DNA of 64,000 nucleotides from CAYNHQ01 sp964397255. GTDB lineage: Bacteria; Bdellovibrionota_G; JALEGL01; DATDPG01. The notes beneath the pieces are model-generated. The model was given only the letters and a program-made list of their open reading frames with translations. It was not told the DNA's origin and searched no databases. Position 1 is the stretch's first letter; the number at the start of each line of letters is the position of its first letter. The stretch covers positions 310,001 to 374,000 of the forward strand of contig CAYNHQ010000002.1 of the NCBI GenBank assembly GCA_964397255.1, given 5' to 3'. Below are positions 35,720 through 44,593 of this stretch, piece by piece. The position numbers and the translations under genes are program-made.

Positions 35720-36112
35720 TTATGAAATTTTTAGAATGGCTTCGATACGGGACAGGAATTTTTCGGATCTTGAAATGGCTGCTTCCGCCTCAACAAGAGT
35801 GAACTCTATAAAGACATCATAATCGCTATTCTCTCGCGAATTGCGCAGCTCGTTGAGCGTCATTGCATACTCCCGCTCGATCACTCCCGGCTGAACAAAG
35901 TGCAAACCAAACAAATTAAGCAACCCTTTGTGCGAACGAGCGCGCATGCCCTTCGAAAGGAGCAGGGCTTGAGCGCCGTGAAAAACGGCATAGTAGGCGC
36001 GGGAAATCGCATCGTCATAAAATCCCGAGTTCGATTCCACCTTGGCGGACGCAATTTTTTTTCGCGCCTTTGAAAGTAGAGCTTCGATCTCCTTTTTCAG
36101 TTCAGGGGCCAT
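35720..36112 (-). CDS. HEPN-domain protein (toxin of MNT-HEPN pair)
   Basis: 130 residues, all-helical. The HEPN signature helix AISRAYYAVFHGAQALLLSKG and the second-helix RNSRENSDYD are clear. The canonical R-x4-6-H is replaced by R...DY, as in the COG1895-like branch; the Tyr (98) lies where partner MNT enzymes modify HEPN toxins. HEPN proteins are RNases. It overlaps its upstream MNT gene by 16 bp, so they are translated together. Confidence 0.88.
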   Translation of the reverse strand: MAPELKKEIEALLSKARKKIASAKVESNSGFYDDAISRAYYAVFHGAQALLLSKGMRARSHKGLLNLFGLHFVQPGVIEREYAMTLNELRNSRENSDYDVFIEFTLVEAEAAISRSEKFLSRIEAILKIS

Positions 36113-36444
36113 AATTTTTTTCCTTCTCTCATAACGGTGGTCAAAAACGGCGACTGAATCGAAAGCAGATGGTTCGCTTGCGAAAGCCCGTAAATCTTAA
36201 CTGAAAGAGGCACTTGCAATTCGAGCTGCACATCAAGAACAATATTCTCGATCTTGCGTCGATTTTCCGGACTATCCGGATCAATTGTCACCAACACGTC
36301 TAGATCGGAATCCGGGTCGGCCGCACCCCGCGCAACAGAACCGAAAAGAACCACGGCTCGCACAAAAGCTGAAGCGGACTTTCCCAATCGTCGAGCAAAC
36401 TCTTCTGCCACTGAAGCGTAGGCCTTGCTGTAATCCTTCTCCAT
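36097..36444 (-). CDS. Minimal nucleotidyltransferase (antitoxin of MNT-HEPN pair)
   Basis: 115 residues with GSVARG (35-40) and D47-x-D49 of the pol-beta-like nucleotidyltransferase core, plus a later acidic residue in VLDVQLELQV. In MNT-HEPN systems the MNT protein adenylylates the HEPN toxin. Reads in the same direction as rlmI, beginning 24 bp after the rlmI stop. Confidence 0.9.
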   Translation of the reverse strand: MEKDYSKAYASVAEEFARRLGKSASAFVRAVVLFGSVARGAADPDSDLDVLVTIDPDSPENRRKIENIVLDVQLELQVPLSVKIYGLSQANHLLSIQSPFLTTVMREGKKLWPLN

Positions 36445-36468
36445 GTCAAAAGCCTATCATGTATTCGC

Positions 36469-36555
36469 CTAGTAAACACGCAAGATCAGGCACTTTAGGT
36501 AATTGGTTTCAGGGATTTTGTGTACGACCGGGTGGTCCCGGCTGGCGCGGCGGTA
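36469..36555 (-). repeat. 3-prime end of rlmI, partner copy of the 87-bp flanking repeat
   Basis: This is the in-use 3-prime end of rlmI, ending in TAG. It differs from the left copy at only a few sites outside the 51-bp identical core (36505-36555); the encoded tails end ILRVY here and ILQVR in the other copy. Copy spacing is 848 bp. Confidence 0.85.
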
Positions 36556-37626
36556 ATCGATGATTTCAAATGCTCTTCGTTCTCTGCGAGCAACCGAGGT
36601 GATTAATCCCTTCCACTCCTTCCGGCTGACCCTCCCAGAGCAACTGCACGTGACTAAAATCCCTTCGGGCTCAAGTTGATGAATCGCTGCTTCATTGAGG
36701 CGATAATATAGCTTTAGGGCGTTTTTCTTTGTCTCTCTCGACATCGCTAACTTTGGCGGGTCGAGAATAATCATCGAAAAGCGCCGATCACCGATTGATT
36801 GCAGATAAGCCAGAGCATCTTTTTCGATAAACGAGACATTCGAGAGCTGATTGCGAATGGCATTTCTTTTCGCGAGTGCGATCGCGCCTTCTGAGCTATC
36901 CACGCCGATTACTTCTTTCGCACCTCTCCGGGCTGCGTGGAGAGCAAATCCACCCGAATAACAATAAAGATCGAGAACGGATCCCCCTTTGGCTAAATCA
37001 CCAACCAATGGACGGTTTTCCCGTTGATCGAGATAAAATCCGGTCTTTTGTCCCGACCGCAGATCAACCTCGAACAAAATTCCATTGTCTTCGATCTCGA
37101 TCGCTCCGTCTGGAATTGCGCCATATAAAACCCTCTCCTCATTCGGGATTCCCTCTTTTTTAGCCAGACTCCCGCTCGATTTAAGAAAAATTCCCTTTGG
37201 AGATAAGAGTTCCACCAGAGCCGCACTGATTTCGTCGAGGCGCGAATAAATCACGCCACTTGTGACTTGCATTACCAGGTAAGCGCCATAACGGTCCACG
37301 GTAAGACCTGAAAGATAATCCGCTTCGCTGAATATCAGACGACATGCATTGGCATCGCTATCCCGCTTCGCAATGGCGGTTTTGATTGCTCGCTTAAAAA
37401 ATTCAGAATCGAGCGACTCATTTTTCCGCGAATAAATCCGTACGCGAATTTCACTCTCGGGATTGAAAAGGCCGTTTCCAATCACTCGATTCTTTTGGAG
37501 AATCGTAACCTGATCCCCGAGGCGGGGTCTCCCCTCCACTCTCTCAATCATCCCCGAAAAAACCCATGGATGCCCCTCTGCGGGCGGATTCCCTCTCTTC
37601 GGATGAAGAAAAACCGCTCTCACCAC
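36469..37626 (-). CDS. rlmI: 23S rRNA methyltransferase, RlmI family
   Basis: 385 residues: N-terminal PUA domain (GNPPAEGHPWVFSGMIERV), central RlmI-like domain, and a Rossmann methyltransferase with VLDLYCYSGGFALHAARRGA and catalytic LDPPKLAMSR followed by CSCSGR. Homologues make 5-methylcytidine in 23S rRNA. It begins 3 bp after the glnN stop, in the same direction. Its last 29 codons are duplicated on the far side of the MNT-HEPN pair, so the present 3-prime end may have been supplied by an inserted unit. Confidence 0.93.
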   Translation of the reverse strand: MVRAVFLHPKRGNPPAEGHPWVFSGMIERVEGRPRLGDQVTILQKNRVIGNGLFNPESEIRVRIYSRKNESLDSEFFKRAIKTAIAKRDSDANACRLIFSEADYLSGLTVDRYGAYLVMQVTSGVIYSRLDEISAALVELLSPKGIFLKSSGSLAKKEGIPNEERVLYGAIPDGAIEIEDNGILFEVDLRSGQKTGFYLDQRENRPLVGDLAKGGSVLDLYCYSGGFALHAARRGAKEVIGVDSSEGAIALAKRNAIRNQLSNVSFIEKDALAYLQSIGDRRFSMIILDPPKLAMSRETKKNALKLYYRLNEAAIHQLEPEGILVTCSCSGRVSRKEWKGLITSVARRERRAFEIIDYRRASRDHPVVHKIPETNYLKCLILRVY

Positions 37627-37629
37627 CGG

Positions 37630-39831
37630 TCAGCGAAGAAAGAGCATTTCGCGGTACTTGGGGAGGTCCCAAAGATCGTCGGCGACTTTCCCTTCCGCTT
37701 CGTCGCACACATCACGAAGTTTGGCCATGGCAGGCAAAACTTTATGGCTTAGCTCGCTCGCCTTTCGCGCCTCATCATGAATGGCCTGAGCCGCGGCGAA
37801 GGCCTTCTCAAGCGCCTTTGTGGCCGCGATCATTCGGCCATAAAGATCATTGATATCTTCCACACGGTCCATATGTGGTTTTTCGCCAACCTCTTTGAGT
37901 CTTTCAGCCATTTTTGAAACGCGGGAGAGTTCCCCTTCGACGGCGGGGAACACATGCGTATCGCAGAGCTCCAGAAGAGTTGCGGCCTCCATTTCGATCT
38001 GTTTGATATAGCGTTCCATCATGATGTTATGTCGCGCCTTGATTTCTTGCGGGGAAAGAACTTTCTGCCGAGTCAAAAATTCCCAGGATTTTGAATCGTC
38101 CAACACGGCTAGCGCTTCCGGTGTCGTCGTCAGATTGGGAAGGCCTCTCTTTTTCGCTTCGGTCTTCCATTCCTCGGCGTAGTTATTCCCTTCAAAACGA
38201 ACCGCCTTCGTCTCCCGAATCACTTCGCGGATCAGCGCCAACACCGTTTCATCGCGAGATTTGGTCTGAGCAAATTTCTTTTCTAGACGATCGGCCATTT
38301 GAGAAAACGTGTCGGCCACCGCCGCGTTGAGGAATGAAATCGGCACTGCGATATTTTGCGAAGCACCCACCGCGCGAAACTCAAATTTGTTTCCCGTAAA
38401 TGCAAAGGGAGAGGTTCGGTTTCTGTCGGTATTGTCCCTGGCTACCACCGGGAGCTTCGATACCCCCAAGCTGATGATCGCCTCATCCGTGGAGTCTTCG
38501 ATCAATTTCCCCTCCTCAATTTTATCGAGGATTTCGCTCAGATTGTCTCCGAGAAAGGCGCTGATAATCGCCGGGGGAGCTTCGTTTGCCCCCAAACGAT
38601 GGTCATTCGCCGCCGAAGCAATACCGACTCGAAGCACATCCGCATGTTCATGTACTGCTTTAAGAACCGTCATTAACACCGCGAGAAAACGAAGGTTTTG
38701 ATGAGGTGTTCGCCCCGGATCCAAAAGGTTCTCACCCTTTTGTGTGGACAGACTCCAGTTGTTATGCTTTCCGGAGCCGTTGATTCCCGCGAACGGCTTT
38801 TCATGAAGGAGGCAAACGAGATCGTGCCGCAGAGCAATCCGGCAGAACATATCCATGGCTAGTGAGTTATGATCGGCACTCACATTCGCATCCTCAAATA
38901 CCGGTGCCGATTCAAATTGCGCCGGCGCCACTTCGTTGTGACGAGTTTTGACGGGTACACCGAGCTTATAGAGCTCCTGCTCGGCTTCCTGCATAAATGC
39001 AAGAATTCGCGATGGAATTGAACCAAAATAGTGATCTTCAAATTGCTGACCTCGTGTCGAAGAACGACCGAGAAGGGTTCGCCCGGTCATGAGGAGATCC
39101 GGGCGCGCGGAAAATTGGGCACGATCAATTAAAAAATATTCCTGCTCGGCTCCCAGTGTGGAAGAAACGGCAGTAATATCGACATCCCCGATCAATTTTA
39201 AGAAACGAACCGCCTGCCTGGAGAGTGCTTCGGTCGAACGGAGAAGAGGGGTTTTCGTATCGAGCGCATCCCCATGATAGCTCATAAACGCCGAAGGAAT
39301 GCACAGGGTTTTGCCATTCTGTGTTTCATGAATAAAAACCGGACTCGTCGGATCCCACGCCGTGTATCCACGAGCTTCAAATGTGGAGCGCATTCCCCCG
39401 CTTGGGAAAGAGCTGGCATCCGGTTCCGACTGAATCAGCGCCGAGCCGGTGAATTTTTCCATGGCAAGCGTCTGACCGGTTTCCGACGTCCGCGTGTGAA
39501 TAAAGGCATCATGCTTTTCGGCTGTGAGCCCCGTCATCGGCTGAAACCAATGGCAAAAATGCGTGGCACCCAGGCCCAGCGCCCAATCCTTAATTCCATT
39601 AGCGATTTCATCGGCGACATTCTTGGTAAGCCGCGAACCTTTGTGCACCATTGCCGTTAGCGCATCGTAGGAATCTTTCGAAAGTTTCTCTTTGATCTGG
39701 TCCAGACCAAAAGTATGGCTGCCGAAATAGCCGCTGACGGGAAGAATCTTCCCATGGCTGTCGGTGGGGCGAGTGAATGTACGTGTTTGACGGGAAATTG
39801 AAGCCTTCGCGGCTTCGCGACGAAGTGACAT
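37630..39831 (-). CDS. glnN: Glutamine synthetase type III
   Basis: 733 residues, the size of GSIII (far longer than GSI). Ammonia plus glutamate and ATP gives glutamine. Diagnostic blocks include THFCHWFQPMTGLTAEKHD, LGAEQEYFLID, RHNEVAPAQFE and INGSGKHNNWSLSTQ. An AGGAGG ribosome site precedes the ATG. A TATAAT box at 39948-39953 (minus strand) may be its -10; a 10-bp palindrome AACCCGGGTT (39875-39884) lies in the leader. It leads an apparent operon with rlmI and then MNT-HEPN. Confidence 0.96.
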   Translation of the reverse strand: MSLRREAAKASISRQTRTFTRPTDSHGKILPVSGYFGSHTFGLDQIKEKLSKDSYDALTAMVHKGSRLTKNVADEIANGIKDWALGLGATHFCHWFQPMTGLTAEKHDAFIHTRTSETGQTLAMEKFTGSALIQSEPDASSFPSGGMRSTFEARGYTAWDPTSPVFIHETQNGKTLCIPSAFMSYHGDALDTKTPLLRSTEALSRQAVRFLKLIGDVDITAVSSTLGAEQEYFLIDRAQFSARPDLLMTGRTLLGRSSTRGQQFEDHYFGSIPSRILAFMQEAEQELYKLGVPVKTRHNEVAPAQFESAPVFEDANVSADHNSLAMDMFCRIALRHDLVCLLHEKPFAGINGSGKHNNWSLSTQKGENLLDPGRTPHQNLRFLAVLMTVLKAVHEHADVLRVGIASAANDHRLGANEAPPAIISAFLGDNLSEILDKIEEGKLIEDSTDEAIISLGVSKLPVVARDNTDRNRTSPFAFTGNKFEFRAVGASQNIAVPISFLNAAVADTFSQMADRLEKKFAQTKSRDETVLALIREVIRETKAVRFEGNNYAEEWKTEAKKRGLPNLTTTPEALAVLDDSKSWEFLTRQKVLSPQEIKARHNIMMERYIKQIEMEAATLLELCDTHVFPAVEGELSRVSKMAERLKEVGEKPHMDRVEDINDLYGRMIAATKALEKAFAAAQAIHDEARKASELSHKVLPAMAKLRDVCDEAEGKVADDLWDLPKYREMLFLR

Positions 39832-39976
39832 TTTTTCCTCCTATGAGCTTCAGAGAGTCAAATTGCCCCGCTAAAACCCGGGTTAATGTTGTAACTCGGA
39901 GAAACCCAAAAGCGCCTCTCACGAATCACACGAACCGTAACACAATGATTATACCTGAAAAGGAATTTGATTTCTC

Positions 39977-40873
39977 TTACGCGGCCAAGGGGCTCGTTTG
40001 ATGAATTTTCTCAATCTCTATATGGACTTTGCCGTTCTGATCCCTCGAAAGCATATCCACAAATCGAGCGTTCCAGACCATGTCATCTACCGTATATGAG
40101 AAACGGGCGAAGATATTTTGATAGAAAATGTCGTCCATCCCGGTGAGCGAAACAATGATTTCCGCTTCGCATGCGATGAGAGCAGCCTGATCCATCCCGT
40201 AAAGAGGGCTTTCTTTGTCGATGGGATGCACTACGGTCCACATCAGGCCGAATAAAGGCGATTGGCTCCGAATTAATTTGAGATCATAGAAGTTGCGGTA
40301 CGTTCCGCCCTCCTTCATTTTTTCTGTCTTCACCAGAGACACTTGAATCGCGGCATCCACAATATGATTCTGCCGTTCGTTCGTCATGCGGAAAAAGAAC
40401 GAAGGAATCCCGTTCCGAACTCCAATGAGTGCTACGTTGCTAAAGACAACCCGGGCGGTGGGACGGGCGAACCGTGCAAAGAGAAGCCCCGTAACCACGG
40501 CGAGCGAAAAAAGTCCTGTTAATGCTTCAAACGTCACCAGGAGATTGGGCATGAGGCCGATCGGGCTGATTCGACCATAGCCGATCGTCGCGAACGTCTG
40601 AACACTAAAGAAGAAGCAATCGGAGTAATGAAGGAGAGGAGACTGAAAACGAACTCCTTCCAACGAATCCGCCGCGCAGAAGAAATAGGCCAGTCCGAAG
40701 ATTGAGTTGATCGCGAGATAAACCACGACCACAAACAAAAGAAATTCAGCCCAAGAAGCCGCCAAAAGAGAGTGATAGAGATCTGCGAGATCGATCGATC
40801 GCTTTCGCGTATGTTCAACGTTAAAAGAACCATCGCGCTTGAGATAACGAAAGTGGGAGAGAGATTCCGCCAT
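39977..40873 (-). CDS. Inward-rectifier potassium channel (KirBac-like)
   Basis: 298 residues. Two membrane helices flank a pore with selectivity filter TIGYG (96-100). The second half is the immunoglobulin-like cytoplasmic Kir domain (RVVFSNVALIGVRNGIPSFFFRM... to the end). The N-terminal slide helix region precedes the first helix. It lies 2 bp after the yjbQ stop on the same strand. Confidence 0.93.
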   Translation of the reverse strand: MAESLSHFRYLKRDGSFNVEHTRKRSIDLADLYHSLLAASWAEFLLFVVVVYLAINSIFGLAYFFCAADSLEGVRFQSPLLHYSDCFFFSVQTFATIGYGRISPIGLMPNLLVTFEALTGLFSLAVVTGLLFARFARPTARVVFSNVALIGVRNGIPSFFFRMTNERQNHIVDAAIQVSLVKTEKMKEGGTYRNFYDLKLIRSQSPLFGLMWTVVHPIDKESPLYGMDQAALIACEAEIIVSLTGMDDIFYQNIFARFSYTVDDMVWNARFVDMLSRDQNGKVHIEIEKIHQTSPLAA

Positions 40874-40875
40874 TC

Positions 40876-41289
40876 TTACTCACCCATCGCTTTCACGATG
40901 AGGCGTTTTTTTCGGCGACCGTCGAATTCCGCGTAGTAGATTTGCTGCCAAGTTCCAAGATCAAGTTTCCCCTTCGTAATCGGAACGATCACTTCATGAC
41001 CAATCAAGAGACTCTTTAAGTGACTATCCCCGTTTGTTTCACCTGTTCGATGATGACGATAATTTTCTTTGAAAGGCGCCAACTTTTCCAGCCACTCGTC
41101 GATATCGGCAATCAGCCCATCTTCCGCGTCATTCACATACACTCCCGCCGTGATGTGCATGGCTGAAACCAAGACAAATCCTTCCTGAATTTCGCTTTTG
41201 CAAACAATCGTTTCAATTTCGTCGGTGATTCGGACATATTCCCGATGCTTTTTCGTCTCGAAGAAAAGGTATTCCGTATGGCTCTTCAT
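40876..41289 (-). CDS. YjbQ family protein (UPF0047)
   Basis: 137 residues with family blocks HITAGVYVNDAEDGLIADI and the C-terminal LGTWQQIYYAEFDGRRKKRLIVK. Members are described as secondary thiamine-phosphate synthases, but the in vivo role is unsettled. The upstream gene of a two-gene operon with the Kir channel; divergent from the DUF481 gene. Confidence 0.9.
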   Translation of the reverse strand: MKSHTEYLFFETKKHREYVRITDEIETIVCKSEIQEGFVLVSAMHITAGVYVNDAEDGLIADIDEWLEKLAPFKENYRHHRTGETNGDSHLKSLLIGHEVIVPITKGKLDLGTWQQIYYAEFDGRRKKRLIVKAMGE

Positions 41290-41398
41290 ACAAGCAAGCC
41301 ACTAAATACCCTAAGTCGTAGACAATTACGAAACTCTACGCTAGAGCGTCGAGGGCAATGGTTGAGTGATTGATTTCATTCCGCGAAAGGATCAGATC

Positions 41399-42133
41399 GT
41401 GAAAACAGTTTTTGGAATCGTCGGAGTATTTCTGGTGGCGGTCGGCGGCTCAGCCCGAGCTCAGGAAGAGTGGCAGGCGGATGCGGGATTCAATGCCCTT
41501 TTCAATACTGGAAACTCCAGCAGCCAGACCTTCGGGGGAACAGGATTGGTCAGCCACAAAGAAGGAAAACACAAGATTGGGTGGACCGGCAAAGGAGCTT
41601 ACGGTCGCGCTGAAGACCCCGCCACTGGAATTTCTACAACAAACACGAAGAATTGGGAGACCGATCTCCGGTACGATCGGTACATTACCGATCCCATCTC
41701 TCTGTTCGCCCTCACTCACATCGGCGCCGACGAACCCGCCGGTTTTGATCTAACGTATGGTGGCGCAGGAGGTGTGGCGGATGAACTATTTCGAACGGAC
41801 CCGAACTATTTCAAGTACGAACTTGGTTTCGATTATACGCGCCAGAATCAAACGGATTTTAATGATCAAAACATCTATTCCGCCAGGGTCTATTTTCTTT
41901 ATAAATACACGTTCTCCAAAGTCTCTTTCTTCAGCCAAGACATGGAAAATCTTTTCAACTTGAGACAAAAGGATGACGTTCGAATCAATACGATGACCGC
42001 ACTCACGTTCAAAATCACGGAAGTGGTGGGATTCAAGGCGGGCTACAATATTCGATTTGATAATTTTCCAGTCCCCGGCAAAAAGAAAACAGACACCCAG
42101 ACGACTCTCGGAATCGTCGTCGATCTTCTCTAA
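41399..42133 (+). CDS. DUF481 outer-membrane barrel (YdiY-like)
   Basis: 244 residues: signal peptide ending SARAQ, then a barrel with the DUF481 features GFNALFNTGNSSSQT near the start and a C-terminal TDTQTTLGIVVDLL. DUF481 proteins include salt-induced outer-membrane proteins. Start set at GTG 41399 (MKTVFGIV) because AAAGG precedes it by eight bases; the earlier GTG at 41366 would put 11 polar residues before the signal peptide. Followed after 9 bp by the next barrel. Confidence 0.85.
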   Translation: MKTVFGIVGVFLVAVGGSARAQEEWQADAGFNALFNTGNSSSQTFGGTGLVSHKEGKHKIGWTGKGAYGRAEDPATGISTTNTKNWETDLRYDRYITDPISLFALTHIGADEPAGFDLTYGGAGGVADELFRTDPNYFKYELGFDYTRQNQTDFNDQNIYSARVYFLYKYTFSKVSFFSQDMENLFNLRQKDDVRINTMTALTFKITEVVGFKAGYNIRFDNFPVPGKKKTDTQTTLGIVVDLL

Positions 42134-42142
42134 CGAAAGGAC

Positions 42143-42760
42143 ATGACCATGTGGAAGAATGCTTCAGGGACGATTGCAGCGCTTGCGCTTTTGGCCAGTC
42201 CTGTATTCGCCGCGGATGGAAATACGGGACTCGTGGAATTCAGTCCTTTCTTCGGTGTCGGGCTTCCCGACGGCTATGCGGGCCATGATCCGGACAATGG
42301 ACCCGTCGCGGGAGGACGATTTGGGTATTTCTTAATGCCTCCGTTGAATTTGGAAGTGACGATTCAGCGTCTTTTCACAAATGCGCTTGGCAAGAGAGGG
42401 AGCATTGATGGATTCCGCTTCAACGGCGGATGGAGTTTCTTAAACGAAAGTGATTTTCGGCCGTTTGTGACACTCGGTCTCGGTATGGAAATGAGTTTTC
42501 TTCAGCCTGCCGTGGACGAAACCAGTTTTGCCATCAATGTCGGCGGAGGCTGCAGATACTATTTGGGGAAACATGCCGGATTACGCTTTGATGCCCGCTG
42601 GATTCCCACGGACGTGGGCGGTCTAGTGGACAAATGGGAACAGAATTTCGATTTTACGGCAGGAATCTTTTTCCTCTTTGGAAAAAGATCCGAGATGCTC
42701 CCGCCGCCACCCGCGGCTCCGGCGGCGGCTCCTACACCTGAACCGACTCCAACGCCTTAA
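42143..42760 (+). CDS. Outer-membrane barrel paralogous to the OmpA N-terminus, no peptidoglycan domain
   Basis: 205 residues with a signal peptide (ends VFAAD). The barrel shares spaced blocks with the OmpA gene at 43164-44531: G.G.PD.Y.G..P.N, GGRFGYF/GGRFGYW, and RPFVT.GLG. It stops in a Pro/Ala linker (PPPPAAPAAAPTPEP) exactly where the OmpA paralogue continues into thrombospondin-3 repeats and an OmpA domain. The product is therefore a barrel without a wall anchor. It overlaps mscL by 4 bp at the 3-prime end. Confidence 0.8.
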   Translation: MTMWKNASGTIAALALLASPVFAADGNTGLVEFSPFFGVGLPDGYAGHDPDNGPVAGGRFGYFLMPPLNLEVTIQRLFTNALGKRGSIDGFRFNGGWSFLNESDFRPFVTLGLGMEMSFLQPAVDETSFAINVGGGCRYYLGKHAGLRFDARWIPTDVGGLVDKWEQNFDFTAGIFFLFGKRSEMLPPPPAAPAAAPTPEPTPTP

Positions 42761-43149
42761 AGAGCACTCGTACAAAACTTACATTTGCGTGCGGCGACAG
42801 CGACCTTTTCAAGGCAGCTCGGGCACTCTTTTGTCGGGGCGGCAGGGGCTTCTTTTACAAGATTCTTTATCACCATGAAGATCACAAAGGCCACAATGAC
42901 AAAGTCGACAATATTCCCCACGAAGTCTCCGACCCCGAACTTAATCGGACCCACATTGAGCGTGGCCGCCCGCCAGTCTCCGCTCGGCGTGAGAAAGCCT
43001 ACGACCGGCATGATCAAATCATCGACCATCGCTTTGACGAGTTTTCCCACTGCACCGCCGATGACCACACCGACTGCGAGGCCAATCACGCCATGCTTGA
43101 GTAAAAACGCACGGAACTCATCCACCACTTTGGGCTGCTTGATTTCCAT
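42757..43149 (-). CDS. mscL: Large-conductance mechanosensitive channel with C-terminal zinc ribbon
   Basis: 130 residues. N-terminal MscL core: amphipathic helix, pore helix LAVGVVIGGAVGKLVKAMVDDLIMP and a second helix. After residue 100 the usual cytoplasmic helix is replaced by a ribbon: Cys109, Cys112, Cys123, Cys126 (CPSC...CKFC). MscL opens on membrane tension to release solutes in hypo-osmotic shock. Downstream of OmpA by 14 bp in the same orientation, so probably cotranscribed. Confidence 0.93.
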   Translation of the reverse strand: MEIKQPKVVDEFRAFLLKHGVIGLAVGVVIGGAVGKLVKAMVDDLIMPVVGFLTPSGDWRAATLNVGPIKFGVGDFVGNIVDFVIVAFVIFMVIKNLVKEAPAAPTKECPSCLEKVAVAARKCKFCTSAL

Positions 43150-43163
43150 CGTAACTTCCCTTC

Positions 43164-44531
43164 CTAGTCGAGCCAGTTGAGCTCAACACGTCGGTTCTTT
43201 CTCTTTCCTGCCGAAGTGTTGTTAGGCGCGATCGGCTTTGAACCGCCATACCCTTTGACATCCAAACGAGCCTTGTCGATTCCCTTTGCGACGAGGTAGT
43301 CGGCAACCGACTGCGCCCGGGCCTGCGAGAGCTTCATATTGACGTTCGCGGGTCCCACATTGTCCGTATGGCCTTGGACCTCGACCCGTACTTGCGGGAA
43401 ATCTCCAAGCGCCGTCGCTACACCATCAAGAACCGGGAGCGATTCGGGAGTAAGATCGGCTTTTCCGAACTTAAAGTTAACTCCTTTGAGAACGCCTCGA
43501 GCTTTGGAGACAACCGGGCAACCCGCTTCATCTACCTTCACTCCTTTGGCCGTGTCGGGACATTTATCAAGATGATCGGCCACCCCATCGCCGTCGCTAT
43601 CCAGTGGGCAACCGTTCGAATCCACTTTGACACCGGTGGGTGTCCCGGGACACTTGTCCGCCGTATCCACCACGCCATCGCCGTCGGCATCATTCACACA
43701 TCCCTTGGCATCCACGGTGGAGCCTTTCGGCGTGTCAGGACACTGATCGATCCCATCGGGAACGCCGTCGCCATCGCTGTCAATAGAGCACCCCGTAGCG
43801 TCTACTTTCACGCCCTTTTCCGTTCCAGGACACTTATCAATGCCGTTGTAAACGCCGTCGCCATCATCGTCGCTGGGGCAGCCCTTCGTATCGACTGTGG
43901 CGCCTGCCGGCGTATTCGCACATTCATCTTTTTTGTCGGGAACTCCGTCGCCATCAGAATCCTTAGGTGGCTTAGTTCCAAAAAAGAAACTTACGCCGAG
44001 CGCTCCTTCAAAGTTGTGTTCGCGCGTGGTGACATTGTCCCCCACTTCCACAAAGCTGTATCGTCCATCGATACGCGCGGCGACCCAGTCGGTGAAAAAA
44101 TATCGGAACCCAAGACCCATATTGAGACCCAAGTCGTTCGATTTGAAGGTGCTATAGATGTTGGTCCTTTCCCAGCCCAGACCACCGGTCACAAATGGCC
44201 GGAAGCGTTTCCCTGCAAGAAAGTTGTAAAGAAGATTGAAGCGAACGGAGGTAAAATTCACACCATTATTCGGACCCGTGGCGCGCTCGGTATCGGTATA
44301 CATTGTCTGAAAGGAAGGTTCGAAGCTCACCCCATCCTTGACCCAATATCCGAATCGGCCCCCGTAAAGAAGGTTGTTTTTTGGGTTATTCCCTGAATAT
44401 TCATCGGGGAAACCGTAGCCGACATAGGGTTCGACTTCGATATCTCCGGACTCACCCTGCACCGCGAAAACAGGCTTCGCCAGAAACACAGATGCCCATA
44501 AAAAGACCAACAAAGGGATCGACTTTTTCAT
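43164..44531 (-). CDS. OmpA-family protein with thrombospondin type 3 repeats
   Basis: 455 residues: signal peptide; eight-stranded barrel (about 30-186); five calcium-binding TSP3 repeats (191-~335, each with D-x-D-G-D-G-V); a C-terminal OmpA/MotB domain with the peptidoglycan-binding segment VQGHTDNVG and NRRVEL. It links the outer membrane to the cell wall. Ribosome site AAGGAAG lies upstream. mscL follows. Confidence 0.92.
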   Translation of the reverse strand: MKKSIPLLVFLWASVFLAKPVFAVQGESGDIEVEPYVGYGFPDEYSGNNPKNNLLYGGRFGYWVKDGVSFEPSFQTMYTDTERATGPNNGVNFTSVRFNLLYNFLAGKRFRPFVTGGLGWERTNIYSTFKSNDLGLNMGLGFRYFFTDWVAARIDGRYSFVEVGDNVTTREHNFEGALGVSFFFGTKPPKDSDGDGVPDKKDECANTPAGATVDTKGCPSDDDGDGVYNGIDKCPGTEKGVKVDATGCSIDSDGDGVPDGIDQCPDTPKGSTVDAKGCVNDADGDGVVDTADKCPGTPTGVKVDSNGCPLDSDGDGVADHLDKCPDTAKGVKVDEAGCPVVSKARGVLKGVNFKFGKADLTPESLPVLDGVATALGDFPQVRVEVQGHTDNVGPANVNMKLSQARAQSVADYLVAKGIDKARLDVKGYGGSKPIAPNNTSAGKRKNRRVELNWLD

Positions 44532-44593
44532 ATCGCTAAGCTTCCTTTCAGGGGCCCTACATACCCGAAATTCTTTCCAAATCCAGGAAAAGA

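Noticed and set aside
35343..36444. phd-vapC and MNT-HEPN treated as one four-gene element
   Set aside because: phd-vapC lies outside the duplicated rlmI tails and has its own promoter, so only MNT-HEPN is bracketed.
43368..44396. A 342-codon open frame on the plus strand opposite the OmpA gene
   Set aside because: It is the antisense shadow of the Asp/Gly-rich TSP3 repeats; no ribosome site and no family resemblance.
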